Source of the DNA: Vulcanimicrobiota bacterium | GTDB lineage: Bacteria > Vulcanimicrobiota > Vulcanimicrobiia > Vulcanimicrobiales > Vulcanimicrobiaceae | Assembly (NCBI GenBank): GCA_003140215.1 | Contig: PLJL01000007.1 | Location: 1 to 64,000, forward strand | Reading direction: 5' to 3' | Length of the DNA: 64,000 nt | Shown: positions 6,932 through 16,105 of the stretch, in pieces | Layout of the letters: every line of letters starts with the position of its first letter | How positions within the stretch are numbered: the first letter of the stretch is position 1 | Program-made: the position numbers and the translations under genes | Notes under the pieces: model-generated | What the model saw: the letters and a program-made list of their open reading frames with translations, nothing else | The model's database searches: none | What the model was told of the DNA's origin: nothing

Positions 6932-9574
6932 ATGCGGACGCGACTCGGGGTGCTCCTCGGGCTCATGCTGTTGGTTCCAGCGTGCAGCGGTCGCCATAGC
7001 AGCGCTACCCTGGTCCCGCGAACAGTCACGGTACCGACGGTCCAGTCGGTGTCTCCCGCTTCGATTCCAGCTCCGGAAATGGCGCGGACGGCAATTTTGC
7101 CGGCCACGATGATGTCGTCGATTCGGCAGCCTAAAAGCGCGATCCAGCCGCTCGGGTGGACGCAGATTCCGGGTGGCGCGAGTTTCGTTGCCGCCAGTCC
7201 CGACGGCTCGATCTGGGTGCTGTCAAACCAGGGCGCCGGCCCGGATCAATCGATCTGGCACTATGCCAACGGAGCCTGGTCGAACATCTCTGGCGGCGCA
7301 TTGCGTCTCGCAGTCGCTCCCGACAACACGCTGTGGGCGGTCACCGCAGCCGGCGGAATCTATCACTACACTGGGTCCTGGGCGCAGATCGCCGGCGGCG
7401 CGAGCGACATCTCGGTGGGTCCTGACGGGTCGGTGTACGTCATATCGAACCAAGGCGGCGGCCCATTCGGCCGCGGCGCCTGGAAGTACGCGAACGGCGC
7501 GTGGACGCAGCTTCCGGGTGGCGGCGTACGCGTCGCTGCATCTTGGGACCTCGGGACCTACCTCGGCAACATCATCCCCGGCACGCTGTGGGTCCTCAAC
7601 ACGCCGGGCGATCTCTGGTACTGGAGCGCTGCGAACGGCTTCCATCTGCTCGGCGGCGGTGGCGTCGAGATGGCGCCGACCACGAGCGGCGGGATCTTCG
7701 TGCTCGGATTTCCGCAAGGCCCGAACGGCTATCCGCTCTACTACAACGACTTGAGTACCGGAACGTGGACGGCGATGGCCGGCGGCGGAGTCAGCATAGC
7801 GACCGACAGCAGGCACATCTATGCTGTTGGCACTGCGGGCGGCATCTATACCGCGCCTGTCGCCCCCGTCGCGCCCCCGTCGGCGACTTCGATCGTCTTA
7901 ACCGGTCCGTCTAGCGATCCGCACGTCCTTGGGTCGCAGAGCAGCGGTTATCGACTGATTGGGAATCAGCCGTACACGTTCACGGTAACGGCCCTTGACG
8001 CGAGTGGAAAAGCCATTTCAGGTCCGGCGGCACCGACGTGGATCGTTCAGAGTAGTTCCAGCGCGCTGGTCGTGACGCCCGTTGCCGGAAATCCCAATGC
8101 ATATACAGTTCGCGCGCGCAGGTTTAGCTCGACTCCTGTGATTCTAACCGTCACGGCGTCGAATAGCAGCAGCGCGTTTGCCAATGTTGCGTTTACAACC
8201 ATTCAGGAACTTTGGGTGGCGAACGCCTACAACTCGACGATTACCGGCTATGCAGGGCAGCCGCCGGTGCAAATCCTAAGTGACACGATCACGCGTTCGT
8301 CCGGCATACTGGGGCCTACCGGCATCGCGTTCGATGACTACGGCCGCATGTGGGTTACAAACTTCTACAACGTGACGATGTTTGCCGGATCTACGGCGGT
8401 TCCGGCGGACACGATCACGGCCGGCCTTACTCGTCCGAGCGCTCTGGCGTTTGATTCCAGCGGCACTCTGTGGGTTGCTGATTGGGGGCTATCGGGCGCC
8501 GGGATGGTCAACTCGTATGCCGGTACTTCTCAGCTGCCAGGTACGATCACCAATCCCGACAGCTCGATCACGGGGTTGTGGGGTCCTCGCTACCTGGCTT
8601 TCGACGCAGCGGGAAACCTGTGGGTCGCGAACGGCGGCGGAAACGTCCGGACCGTGACCGCATATTCCGGCACCACCCAGCTCACAGGGAGTACGATAAC
8701 GGTTGGTGGTCCGTGGGGGCTTGCGCTCGACGGGAGTGGTGCTCTTTGGGTCGCCAGCAGCACGATCAACCCATACTCTGGTTCGACGCTAATTTACGGA
8801 AACACGATCACCGATGCGGTCAATCAGCCAGCCGGCATTGCGTTCGATGCGAGCGGGAATCTTTGGGTCGCAAACAACGGCAACAATACAGTCACGGCGT
8901 ACGCCGGCACATCGCAGCTCACCGGGAACACCATTACAGCTACCGCGGGAATCAATGGGCCCATCGGATTGACCTTCGCTCCTCCAGCGACCTTGCCGGT
9001 CAATCCACCGCCGCCTCACCCCTCGCCTCCCCCAGCTCCCGTCGTCGCGACTCCGTCATCGGTCGCGTTTTCGGTGGTCGGAACGGGCTTCCAACTCGTC
9101 AGCGTGAGCCAAGCCGGATACTTCGGCGATTGGTCGAGTACGAACAGCAATCCGTCGGTCGCGAGCGCAACGCAGTCGGGGGCCTCGGTTGTCATACGGC
9201 CCCTCGCTGCAGGCACCACTGTGGTTCGCATGATCAACACTCCCGGCCAATTCGTCGACATCCCGGTCACGGTTTCGATCGGCGGTGCGGTCGTCGTATC
9301 ACCGTCGTCGCTCACCTTTGGCAATATCGGCACGGCATATAATCAGACCGTAGCGCTGAGCCAGGCGAACTACTCTGGTACCTTCAGCGTCTTCGTGTTC
9401 GACTCGAGCGTTGTGAGCGCGTCCATATCGGGCAACACGCTGACGGTCACTCCGCTGAACAGCGGTTCGACGGTCGTGCGCGTGGGAGGCGGGAGTGGGC
9501 AGTTTGGGGACGTGTCGGTCGGGGTTACCATTTCAAACGTCAACATCCATGCCACTCGCCGAGGTGCACGATGA
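6932..9574 (+). CDS. Secreted lipoprotein with tectonin-like and NHL-like propeller repeats
   Basis: An 880-residue exported protein. The N-terminus MRTRLGVLLGLMLLVPACSG is a lipoprotein signal peptide with lipobox VPAC, and this fixes the ATG at 6932 over the upstream in-frame start. Residues of roughly 60-310 hold tectonin-type repeats (WTQIPGGA, WSNISGGA, WAQIAGGA, WTQLPGGG followed by IWVLSNQG-type strands). An Ig-like stretch follows, then NHL/SMP-30-like repeats with LWVANA, MWVTNF, LWVADW and LWVANN at about 45-60 residue spacing. A Pro-rich linker leads to two about 90-residue beta domains that resemble each other (PSSVAFSVVG and PSSLTFGNIG). Such proteins bind surface or environmental glycans or proteins; no ligand can be named. 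Its stop overlaps the start of the peptidase lipoprotein downstream by ATGA. Confidence 0.8.
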   Translation: MRTRLGVLLGLMLLVPACSGRHSSATLVPRTVTVPTVQSVSPASIPAPEMARTAILPATMMSSIRQPKSAIQPLGWTQIPGGASFVAASPDGSIWVLSNQGAGPDQSIWHYANGAWSNISGGALRLAVAPDNTLWAVTAAGGIYHYTGSWAQIAGGASDISVGPDGSVYVISNQGGGPFGRGAWKYANGAWTQLPGGGVRVAASWDLGTYLGNIIPGTLWVLNTPGDLWYWSAANGFHLLGGGGVEMAPTTSGGIFVLGFPQGPNGYPLYYNDLSTGTWTAMAGGGVSIATDSRHIYAVGTAGGIYTAPVAPVAPPSATSIVLTGPSSDPHVLGSQSSGYRLIGNQPYTFTVTALDASGKAISGPAAPTWIVQSSSSALVVTPVAGNPNAYTVRARRFSSTPVILTVTASNSSSAFANVAFTTIQELWVANAYNSTITGYAGQPPVQILSDTITRSSGILGPTGIAFDDYGRMWVTNFYNVTMFAGSTAVPADTITAGLTRPSALAFDSSGTLWVADWGLSGAGMVNSYAGTSQLPGTITNPDSSITGLWGPRYLAFDAAGNLWVANGGGNVRTVTAYSGTTQLTGSTITVGGPWGLALDGSGALWVASSTINPYSGSTLIYGNTITDAVNQPAGIAFDASGNLWVANNGNNTVTAYAGTSQLTGNTITATAGINGPIGLTFAPPATLPVNPPPPHPSPPPAPVVATPSSVAFSVVGTGFQLVSVSQAGYFGDWSSTNSNPSVASATQSGASVVIRPLAAGTTVVRMINTPGQFVDIPVTVSIGGAVVVSPSSLTFGNIGTAYNQTVALSQANYSGTFSVFVFDSSVVSASISGNTLTVTPLNSGSTVVRVGGGSGQFGDVSVGVTISNVNIHATRRGAR

Positions 9575-11280
9575 GACCAACACTACTCGCCCTCGGGGTC
9601 GCAATCGCTCTCGCCGGCTGCGCTCAGCGTAACGTCACGATCCCTCCTGCCGGCGCGGTTGCGTCGCCGTCGACTGGAACGACGGCGCCGTCAACGATCT
9701 CGATCACGATCCCAGCGCCTCAGCAGACGAGCAGCGCCGCTAGGAAAGCGTCATACATATCAACCGCATCCAACTCGATGGTGCTTACGCCGCAAGGTCA
9801 GCCGCAGATCGTGATGCCGCTGTCAACGACTACCCCGGGTTGCCGCACGCTCAACGGCGCCCGCATCTGCACGTTCCGCATCAGCTTGCCGACCGGCACC
9901 TACTCGATGCGGGTGGCGTTGTACGCAACGGCGGACGGGACGGGGACTCCGCTGGCGATCGTCACCACGACGACGACGATCGTCGCCAATACCACAAATA
10001 ACATCGACTTCACGCTCAATGCGGTTCTGTCAGCGGTAAGCGTCGCGCTGATCCCGGACGGCGTCTTTACTTCGGGGACCGCCGCGACAAAGACGATCAA
10101 TGTCGGGGCATTCGATGCAGGTGGCGCAACGATCGTGGTGGGGAGCGACGCCCTTGTCGACTCGAGCGGATCTCCGGTAACGGTTCGGTTTGGGAATACG
10201 GACACCAGTGGGGCGACGTCGATCGCGCCGACCATTGCGGGTTCGACGCCCAGCGTCCTTTCGTACAACGGAGGAACGCCGAACGGAACGACCATCCTTG
10301 CGCTGGCGACGAACAGTGCAAACGCTTCGGTGGCAACGGCCCACGCGGCATTCTCAGTCGGAGGGACTAGTGGTTGCGGTGCCGCCGCGAGTTCCCAAAG
10401 GAGAACCGCCGCCGCCAGCTGCGACCTCCCATCCCATTTCTTGTCGTCGCCATTGGACTGTGGCTCGCCGTACCCGCAGTGCACCTCGCCCTATCCGCTT
10501 GGTGTCTATACGCCGCAAAGAATCATTACCGTGTTGGATCACTCGTTGACAACGTCCCCGCCCTATCCGTCTGCAGTCTATGCGGACCTGAACCATGTGA
10601 TCGTGGCGTTCAACGGCGAATATGCGGATACGACGCCGCAGCCGTCGGACAAGACATGTGTCGGTGGGGCGATTCACCTCAATACGCTTTCGTACGGTGG
10701 TCCAGAGTCGCTCGATCTGGTTCGCCAGGGCGTCCCCGGCGTCTGCGACTTGAACTACACCTCCTACGACGGTCACCCGGGATACGATTATCTTGCGCAA
10801 CCGAACACACCAGTCTACCCCGCCGGTACGGGCACCGTCGTCGATACCGGCGACGCGACGGCCTCGCTTGAATCGCGCCGGTGCATCCGCACTCCGCGTC
10901 TCGTAGAAACGACTTGCGCAGACTGGGGCTTGGTCGGAATCGATCACCACAACGGATACGTATCGCAGTATATGCACCTCAGCAACATCTTCGTTACTGC
11001 CGGCACGGAGATCACCCCAGACTGGATCACTCAGCGTCGGCCAATCGGTCTTAGCGGACAAAAGACACCATCTGACGTACACGTGGGTCCGCATCTTCAT
11101 TTCGAAGTGCTGGCGCATATCCCGAAGTTCGGCACGGAGCCTGGCAACTACAATTACACCCACTGGGCGTTTGTCGACCCCTACGGATGGACCGGCGGAC
11201 GTGGACTGAAGTATTCTGAAAGCGGGGATCCCATCTACAGCGCGGCGTTAGGCATTCCACCGATGCAACTCTGGAAATAA
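9571..11280 (+). CDS. M23-family metallopeptidase lipoprotein
   Basis: A 569-residue protein with lipoprotein signal MRPTLLALGVAIALAGC, a Ser/Thr-rich linker, a beta-rich middle region (about residues 60-280) and a C-terminal M23/LytM domain. The zinc ligands are visible as HPGYD near residue 400 and the HLHFEV motif near residue 508, with a Gly-rich insert and HHNGYVSQYMHLS between them. This is the arrangement of peptidoglycan cross-link endopeptidases or their amidase-activator relatives. It would sit at the outer surface or in the periplasm. The start overlaps the stop of the propeller lipoprotein (ATGA), so the two are probably translated together. No terminator is evident after it. Confidence 0.8.
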   Translation: MRPTLLALGVAIALAGCAQRNVTIPPAGAVASPSTGTTAPSTISITIPAPQQTSSAARKASYISTASNSMVLTPQGQPQIVMPLSTTTPGCRTLNGARICTFRISLPTGTYSMRVALYATADGTGTPLAIVTTTTTIVANTTNNIDFTLNAVLSAVSVALIPDGVFTSGTAATKTINVGAFDAGGATIVVGSDALVDSSGSPVTVRFGNTDTSGATSIAPTIAGSTPSVLSYNGGTPNGTTILALATNSANASVATAHAAFSVGGTSGCGAAASSQRRTAAASCDLPSHFLSSPLDCGSPYPQCTSPYPLGVYTPQRIITVLDHSLTTSPPYPSAVYADLNHVIVAFNGEYADTTPQPSDKTCVGGAIHLNTLSYGGPESLDLVRQGVPGVCDLNYTSYDGHPGYDYLAQPNTPVYPAGTGTVVDTGDATASLESRRCIRTPRLVETTCADWGLVGIDHHNGYVSQYMHLSNIFVTAGTEITPDWITQRRPIGLSGQKTPSDVHVGPHLHFEVLAHIPKFGTEPGNYNYTHWAFVDPYGWTGGRGLKYSESGDPIYSAALGIPPMQLWK

Positions 11281-11316
11281 AGCACCGGGGCAGGGTGCAG
11301 CGCTCGCTGGGGGTCG

Positions 11317-11908
11317 TTAGCCGAACGCGTTCTCGCCGGTGATCGCTTGGCCCAGGATCAGGGTCTGGATCTCGCTCGTGCCTTCGTAGGTCAGCACACT
11401 CTCCAAGTTGTTCATGTGGCGGATCACTGGGTACGCTCGCGCCCAGGATCGTGCGCGCTTCTCGGCAGATCGCGAGCGCTTTCACGCACGTTGTTGAGCT
11501 TGCCGAGCGAGACGTGCGCGGAGTGGGCGCGCCCCTCGTCCTTGAGGCGGCCGACGTGCAGCGCGACCAGCAGGCCTGCGCAGATCGCCGACCTCATCAA
11601 GAGCGGAGACCTGACGGGTGCCCAAAAAGGCGTACGGCACTATCCTCGCTGGTCCCGGCGTAGCCGTAGCCGTGCAGGTGCATCCCCAGCAGCCCCAGGT
11701 CGCCGAGCTCCTTGGCCATCGCGTGCGGAAAGGTGTGATCCTCGAACCAGTCGGCGATGTGCGGCAGCACGCGAGCGCGCACGAACGCGCGCACCGTGTC
11801 GCGGATCAAGCGCTCGTCGTCGGTGAGCAGCGCGTCGATCCCGAGGAAGTCGGTCGGTGAGGGCGCCGGAACGTCGGCGCACTGCGGGTGGCTCGCGGTC
11901 GTGCTCAT
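11317..11908 (-). pseudogene. Relic copy of the glutaryl-CoA-dehydrogenase-like gene
   Basis: This is a decayed second copy of the gene at 5528-6751. Bases 11317-11580 match its 3' end and bases 11632-11908 match its 5' end; the roughly 680 bp between them are missing and replaced by about 50 bp of unrelated sequence. The 3' part also has small deletions (around 11437-11480) that break the frame. The stop is TAA rather than TGA. The relic start overlaps the stop of the gene upstream by ATGA, so this may have been its original operon position. It cannot make an active enzyme because most of the flavin domain is gone. Confidence 0.88.
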
Positions 11909-12378
11909 GGAGCATGTTTCGGGGCCCGCGAGGAGCGTTCCCGGATGCCATCGCCGATCGGGTTCGTCTCGTAGCCGCCGCGCACGTCGAAGCGGTAGCA
12001 GACCGGGCCCGCGGGGTGCGGCGCGAACTCGTAGCGGTCGCGACGGTCGTCCGCGAGCGCGAACGTGGCGCACAGGCGGAACCGGGTTGCGCTTTCGCGG
12101 ACGTAGCGGTAGGGTGCGCCGCTGACGGGATCGCGCGTCGCGTCGGATTCGTCGGTGCGTCGGACGGTCAGCGTGCGCGGGAGCCGCGGGGGGACCGCTT
12201 CGTCGTTCGTGTACCGCGCCTGCACCGCATCGGCGAACGCGCGCAGGTCGGCGGTGCGCCGCCGGTCGAGCGCTTGGGTGCGCATCGTCTGCGGCGAACC
12301 GGTGAGCCAGAAGCCGGCGACGACTCCGGCCGCGACCAGCCCGCACGCGAGCGTCGCGGCGATGCGGTCGGCCGTCAT
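11905..12378 (-). CDS. Small membrane-anchored protein of unknown function
   Basis: A 157-residue protein with one N-terminal hydrophobic segment (AATLACGLVAAGVVAGFWLTG) acting as a signal anchor, a short Arg-rich helical stretch, and a soluble domain of about 110 residues ending RGGYETNPIGDG. I recognise no family with confidence; the layout (single anchor, RRTADLRAFADAVQARY, then a domain with paired Cys) recalls pseudopilin-like or periplasmic small proteins. It overlaps the upstream DUF5671 gene by ATGA and, at its other end, overlaps the relic dehydrogenase start by ATGA, so it is the middle gene of a former three-gene operon. Confidence 0.65.
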   Translation of the reverse strand: MTADRIAATLACGLVAAGVVAGFWLTGSPQTMRTQALDRRRTADLRAFADAVQARYTNDEAVPPRLPRTLTVRRTDESDATRDPVSGAPYRYVRESATRFRLCATFALADDRRDRYEFAPHPAGPVCYRFDVRGGYETNPIGDGIRERSSRAPKHAP

Positions 12379-13028
12379 CGCTCGGCGCTCGCGGGCTGCA
12401 GCGTGCGCAGGTAGTAGGCGAAAATTCCGCTGCCCAGCCCGATGACGACGAGCGAATCGAGGATGAAGCGCGTCGTGAGCTCGCCGCGTAGGAAGGTCGC
12501 CACGACCCAGATCCCGTCGCCGAGGGTCACCAGTCCGGCGATGACGAGCGCGATGTAGGTGAGCCAGGCACGCACGCCCGAGTCGATCGCGTCGGGGCGG
12601 CGCTGCAGTTCGCGGCCGATCAACCGCGCGACGAGCAGGAAGCACGGGAAGGCGACGATGATCGTGGCGAGCTGCCAGGCGATCTCGTCCATGGCGAAGT
12701 TGCGGTAGTACGGGTTGGCCGCATCGGGGAAGACGTGGGCGATGAGCGTGACGAATATCTGACCCAGCGCCACCGACCAAAAGCCCAACGTGATGAAGTT
12801 GAGCAGGTACAAGAACGCGTCGCTCGCATTCTCGCCGCGCGCGCTGCGGCGCGGCGGCGCCATGCCGAGCGCTTCGCCGTAATAGACGGTCAGCCGGTCG
12901 TAGATGCGCCGGTCCGACCAGCCGTTCTGGCGCAGCAGCGGCACGAGCGCGTCGTCGGGGACGTCGCGTCCTTTGGCAGTGCGGATGAAGCCGTCGAGGT
13001 CGTCGAGGGACGTAGCAGCGTGTGTCAT
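12375..13028 (-). CDS. DUF5671 multi-pass membrane protein
   Basis: A 217-residue protein with a soluble N-terminal helical region (TSLDDLDGFIRTAKGRDVPD and WSDRRIYDRL), then four hydrophobic segments. This order matches DUF5671 proteins, whose role is unknown. The ATG at 13028 begins MTHAATSLDDL and is preceded by a GGTGG-like site; the longer open frame upstream lacks conserved character. It lies just upstream of the small anchored protein with an ATGA overlap. Confidence 0.72.
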   Translation of the reverse strand: MTHAATSLDDLDGFIRTAKGRDVPDDALVPLLRQNGWSDRRIYDRLTVYYGEALGMAPPRRSARGENASDAFLYLLNFITLGFWSVALGQIFVTLIAHVFPDAANPYYRNFAMDEIAWQLATIIVAFPCFLLVARLIGRELQRRPDAIDSGVRAWLTYIALVIAGLVTLGDGIWVVATFLRGELTTRFILDSLVVIGLGSGIFAYYLRTLQPASAER

Positions 13029-13179
13029 GCCGCCACCGTAGCGCGGCGGCGTTCCGGGCGGCGTCCGTAGTTCTACGTAACCTCCGCCTTCAAGAGGCGA
13101 TCCATTTTCGCATAGACTGCACGCAGCCGCATATGCCGCCTTGTGGGCATCACCGCGCGCGTGATACCGTCGGCGTGAA

Positions 13180-13677
13180 ATGGTTCGAACCACGGCGAGA
13201 AGCTGCCCAATGAGCACAGGGGTCGGTCACGGATCCCTGCGGACCGCAATCGCGGTAAACATGCGGCCCTGGTCCCGCGACCGTGGCAGCGTCGGCGCGC
13301 GGATCCGGTACGAGTTTCTGCGCGCCGACGGTACGTGGTCCTCGCACCTGGCCGACGTGTCGTACATGTCGTTTGCGCGCCGTCCGTTGGGAGGTGACGA
13401 CGACGCGCAGCGCAAGGACAACGCACCCGATATCGCCGTCGAGATCGTCTCTCCGGGCGATCGCCCGTCGCGCATCCGTCGGAAAGTCGAAACGTTCTTG
13501 GCGTACGGCTCAACCGTGGTGTTGGTATTGTACCCAGAGCGACGGCACGCTGTGATGCACCGGGCCGACGGGAGCGTCGAGGAGCGCGCAGCGCGTGGGC
13601 AGTGGGTCCTCGAGCCGTTTGACGATCTTGTGCTCGACTGGGACGATATCTTCTACCAGATCGATCTCAGCCGCTGA
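13180..13677 (+). CDS. Uma2-family (DUF820) PD-(D/E)XK endonuclease-like protein
   Basis: A protein of up to 165 residues with the core of the Uma2 family: a strand-rich segment ending in LADVSYM, then NAPDIAVEIVSPGDRPSRIRRKVETFLAYG and VLVLYPERR. The acidic residue in APD, the Glu in VEI and the Lys in RRKVE correspond to the PD-(D/E)XK site. The family is common in accessory DNA but poorly understood. The usual N-terminal part is shorter here than in typical 185-195-residue members. Start is uncertain between ATG 13180 and ATG 13210. It is a single gene convergent with the MFS gene. Confidence 0.72.
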   Translation: MVRTTARSCPMSTGVGHGSLRTAIAVNMRPWSRDRGSVGARIRYEFLRADGTWSSHLADVSYMSFARRPLGGDDDAQRKDNAPDIAVEIVSPGDRPSRIRRKVETFLAYGSTVVLVLYPERRHAVMHRADGSVEERAARGQWVLEPFDDLVLDWDDIFYQIDLSR

Positions 13678-13701
13678 GCGCGAGGTTCGCGAGGCGAAGC
13701 G

Positions 13702-14985
13702 CTATGCCGCTAGCTGCGACTCGCCGAGTTCCTCGAGGCTCTTGCCGCGGGTCTCCTCGCCGAGGACGAGCACGACGAGCGCGCCGGCGAGCATGACGAA
13801 CGCGAACACCACGAAGACGTTGTAGGGAGCGCCGAAGCGGTTCAGCATCAGGCCGACGAGCCAGGGCGAGAACGCGCCGACGAGTCGGCCTGCGCCGGCG
13901 GCGAGCCCCGCACCGCTGGCGCGAATCGACGTCGGATATTGCTCGGGCGTGTAGGTGTAGGTGACGCCCCAAGCGCCGAGGTTGAAGAACGCGATGACGG
14001 CGCCGAAGGCGATGACGGCAACGACCGACGGCGACGGCGCGAGCGTCGCGTTGGCGAAAAAGAACGAACCGATCGCGGCGCAGGTGAGAAACGTCACCAG
14101 GGTCGCCTTGCGGCCGAGCCGGTCGACCAGCGCGGCGGCGGCGTAGTATCCCGGGATCTGGAAGATCGCGATCGCGAGCGTGAGCCACAGCGACTCGGAC
14201 AGCGTGAACCCTTTGGTCCCCAGCAGGCTCGGCAGCCACGTGAAGATCCCGTAGTACGAGAACACGAGCGCGATCCACAGCAGCCACAGCATCGCGGTGC
14301 GCCGGGCGAACGCGGGCGCGAACAGGTCGCCCAGACCCGCGCGGACCGCGGGCGGCTTCGTCTCGTACGCGATCCCCGCGATGCGTGCCACCTCGCGCGC
14401 CTCGGCGCCGCGCCCTTGCGCGAGCAAATAGCGCGGCGATTCGGGGATCGCGCGCCGGATCACGAACACGTACAGCGCGGGCAGCATCCCGATCAGTAGT
14501 GCGGTGCGCCAGCCGGCCGCCGGCACGACGACGGCACCGATCAACGCTGCGAGCACGCTACCGTAGGCCCAGAAACTCTCGAGCATCACGATGGTGCGTC
14601 CGCGGTGCGCGGTGGGCGCGAACTCGCTGACCAAGGTGCTCGCGACGGGCAGCTCGCCGCCCAGTCCGAGTCCAGCGAAGAACCGGATCAGGGCCAGCGC
14701 TCCCGCCGACCAGGCTAGCGCCGAGACGCCGGACAGGAGGCTGTAGGCGAGCAAGGTCCACGTGAATACGGCTTTGCGGCCAAAGCGATCGGCGACGATT
14801 CCGCTCAGCGCCGCTCCCAAGAACATCCCGAGCAGGTTGGCCGTGATGATCGCGCCGACGGCCGGTTTGGAGAGGCCCCACTCGCGCCCGGCGGCCGCCA
14901 CCACCGCACCGACCAACAACAGGTCCAGCGCATCGAAGAGCCAGCCGCCGCCCGCGGCCAGGAGCAATCGCCGTTGAAACGTCAT
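13702..14985 (-). CDS. MFS transporter, possibly for nicotinate/nicotinamide
   Basis: A 427-residue major facilitator protein with twelve hydrophobic segments. The signature loops are clear: DRFGRKAVF after helix 2, RFFAGLGLGGELPVASTLVSEFAP around helices 4-5 and DRLGRKATL after helix 8; the large central loop carries IPESPRYLLAQGR. These features place it in the sugar/aromatic-acid branch that includes niacin permease. Its start overlaps the stop of an NrtR-like NAD-regulator gene by ATGA, and a perfect palindrome lies 15 bases upstream. That context makes transport of an NAD precursor the best guess; the sequence alone does not fix the substrate. The ATG at 14985 begins MTFQRRLLLAAGGGW. Confidence 0.82.
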   Translation of the reverse strand: MTFQRRLLLAAGGGWLFDALDLLLVGAVVAAAGREWGLSKPAVGAIITANLLGMFLGAALSGIVADRFGRKAVFTWTLLAYSLLSGVSALAWSAGALALIRFFAGLGLGGELPVASTLVSEFAPTAHRGRTIVMLESFWAYGSVLAALIGAVVVPAAGWRTALLIGMLPALYVFVIRRAIPESPRYLLAQGRGAEAREVARIAGIAYETKPPAVRAGLGDLFAPAFARRTAMLWLLWIALVFSYYGIFTWLPSLLGTKGFTLSESLWLTLAIAIFQIPGYYAAAALVDRLGRKATLVTFLTCAAIGSFFFANATLAPSPSVVAVIAFGAVIAFFNLGAWGVTYTYTPEQYPTSIRASGAGLAAGAGRLVGAFSPWLVGLMLNRFGAPYNVFVVFAFVMLAGALVVLVLGEETRGKSLEELGESQLAA

Positions 14986-15887
14986 CGTGCCGGCGAGTTT
15001 ATACTCACACGGAGTATATTCCTCTCGGCGACGACGTCCCGCCGGAAGCGGTAGAGCTCGGCCGGGCGTCCGGGGCCCTCCGCCGCGCGCCGGCCGGTCG
15101 CCTCGACCAGCTTCGCGCCGACCACGAGGCGCCGGAAGTTGCCCTTGTGGAGCCGCACGCCGGCCAGCGCCTCGACCGTGCGCTGCAGCCGGAACAACGT
15201 GAAGTCGGCGGGGAGGAGCTCGAACACGACCGGCCGGTATCCCAGTGCCCCCCGGACGCGGCCGATCGCGGTCGCCAGGATGCGCCGATGGTCGCCCGCC
15301 ATGGCCTGGCCGAGGACGGGGCCGCGCGGCGCTCGCGACTCGGCGACCAGCCCGACCTCCCAAAAGAGCTCGTACCGGTCCAGCACCAGCTCGGGGTTCC
15401 AACCGGCTTTCCGCGTCCCCGTACACCGTCGCGCGCGGCGCTCGCGCAGCCGGCGTTCTTCGCTGCCCGCCGCCGCGACCCAGGCCTCGACCGCGGGCCG
15501 GATCACCTCGTCCACGAGCGCGGGCCGCCCTTGGCGCCAGTCCTCCCACGGGAAGTAGTCGTACCACGCGCGCCACCGGGCCGGGCCCGCCGGCGGGCTC
15601 TCCCGCACGAACGCCAGATAGGCGATCGAGAGCATGCGCGACCCATCGGAGTGCTGCGGATCCCGATCGCGATCCCCGAACGTGTACAGCTGCTCGACGT
15701 GTCCGAGCTGGAGTTGCGTCTGCTCGGTCACCCACCGCCGCAGCCCCACCTCGAGCGTGCGATCCGCATCCGGATCGAACAGGCCGGCCGGCAGCGTCCC
15801 CTCAGGTGCGCGCACCAAGACCCGCGGTTCCTCATCGGAGACCGCCACGATGACGGCGTCGAGCGCGACGGCGAGGTCGGTCGGCAC
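14982..15887 (-). CDS. NrtR-like Nudix/winged-helix transcriptional regulator
   Basis: A 301-residue protein with an N-terminal Nudix-like domain (about residues 1-150) and a C-terminal winged helix (about 215-290) showing the family pattern LLPADFTLFRLQRTVEALAG, LHKGNFRR and GRPAELYRF. NrtR/NadQ-type proteins repress NAD synthesis and salvage genes and sense ADP-ribose or related nucleotides through the Nudix fold. The canonical Nudix box catalytic Glu residues are not obvious, as is usual for regulator members. It is transcribed away from the ribosomal operon and is coupled to the MFS gene. The start is the GTG at 15887; the ribosome-binding site is weak. Confidence 0.78.
   Translation of the reverse strand: MPTDLAVALDAVIVAVSDEEPRVLVRAPEGTLPAGLFDPDADRTLEVGLRRWVTEQTQLQLGHVEQLYTFGDRDRDPQHSDGSRMLSIAYLAFVRESPPAGPARWRAWYDYFPWEDWRQGRPALVDEVIRPAVEAWVAAAGSEERRLRERRARRCTGTRKAGWNPELVLDRYELFWEVGLVAESRAPRGPVLGQAMAGDHRRILATAIGRVRGALGYRPVVFELLPADFTLFRLQRTVEALAGVRLHKGNFRRLVVGAKLVEATGRRAAEGPGRPAELYRFRRDVVAERNILRVSINSPAR
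15000..15018. promoter_or_regulatory. Perfect palindrome, candidate operator of the Nudix-HTH regulator
   Basis: TATACTC-ACACG-GAGTATA is a perfect inverted repeat with 7-bp arms and a 5-bp spacer. It lies within the last codons of the regulator gene, 15 bases before the MFS start. Both its AT-rich composition in GC-rich surroundings and its position suggest an operator that controls the transporter separately from the regulator. Confidence 0.6.
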
Positions 15888-15974
15888 ACCCCGGGGGTTC
15901 GCTCGCGACGACCGCCGTCCCGCGCGTCGTTCAAGAAACGCCAGGACCCGTGGAAGCGGGCGCGCTGACCAGGG

Positions 15975-16003
15975 TTGACGGTAAGCGCAAAGGCCGGTAC
16001 ACT
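15975..16003 (+). promoter_or_regulatory. Sigma-70 type promoter of the ribosomal operon
   Basis: TTGACG at 15975-15980 and TACACT at 15998-16003 are separated by exactly 17 bases. Transcription should begin near 16010 and give a leader of about 95 nt before rplC. It is the only convincing promoter upstream of the operon and shows that rplC is the first gene, with no rpsJ in front. Confidence 0.75.
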
Positions 16004-16105
16004 ATCCCGGTTGTGGTCCGCGTCGCGGGCGCCATTTCGGCGTGCGTGGCGAGAGGTGTAGAAGATACGCCAGGGCCCGTGGATATCCGTAAGGGATCGA
16101 TCAAC

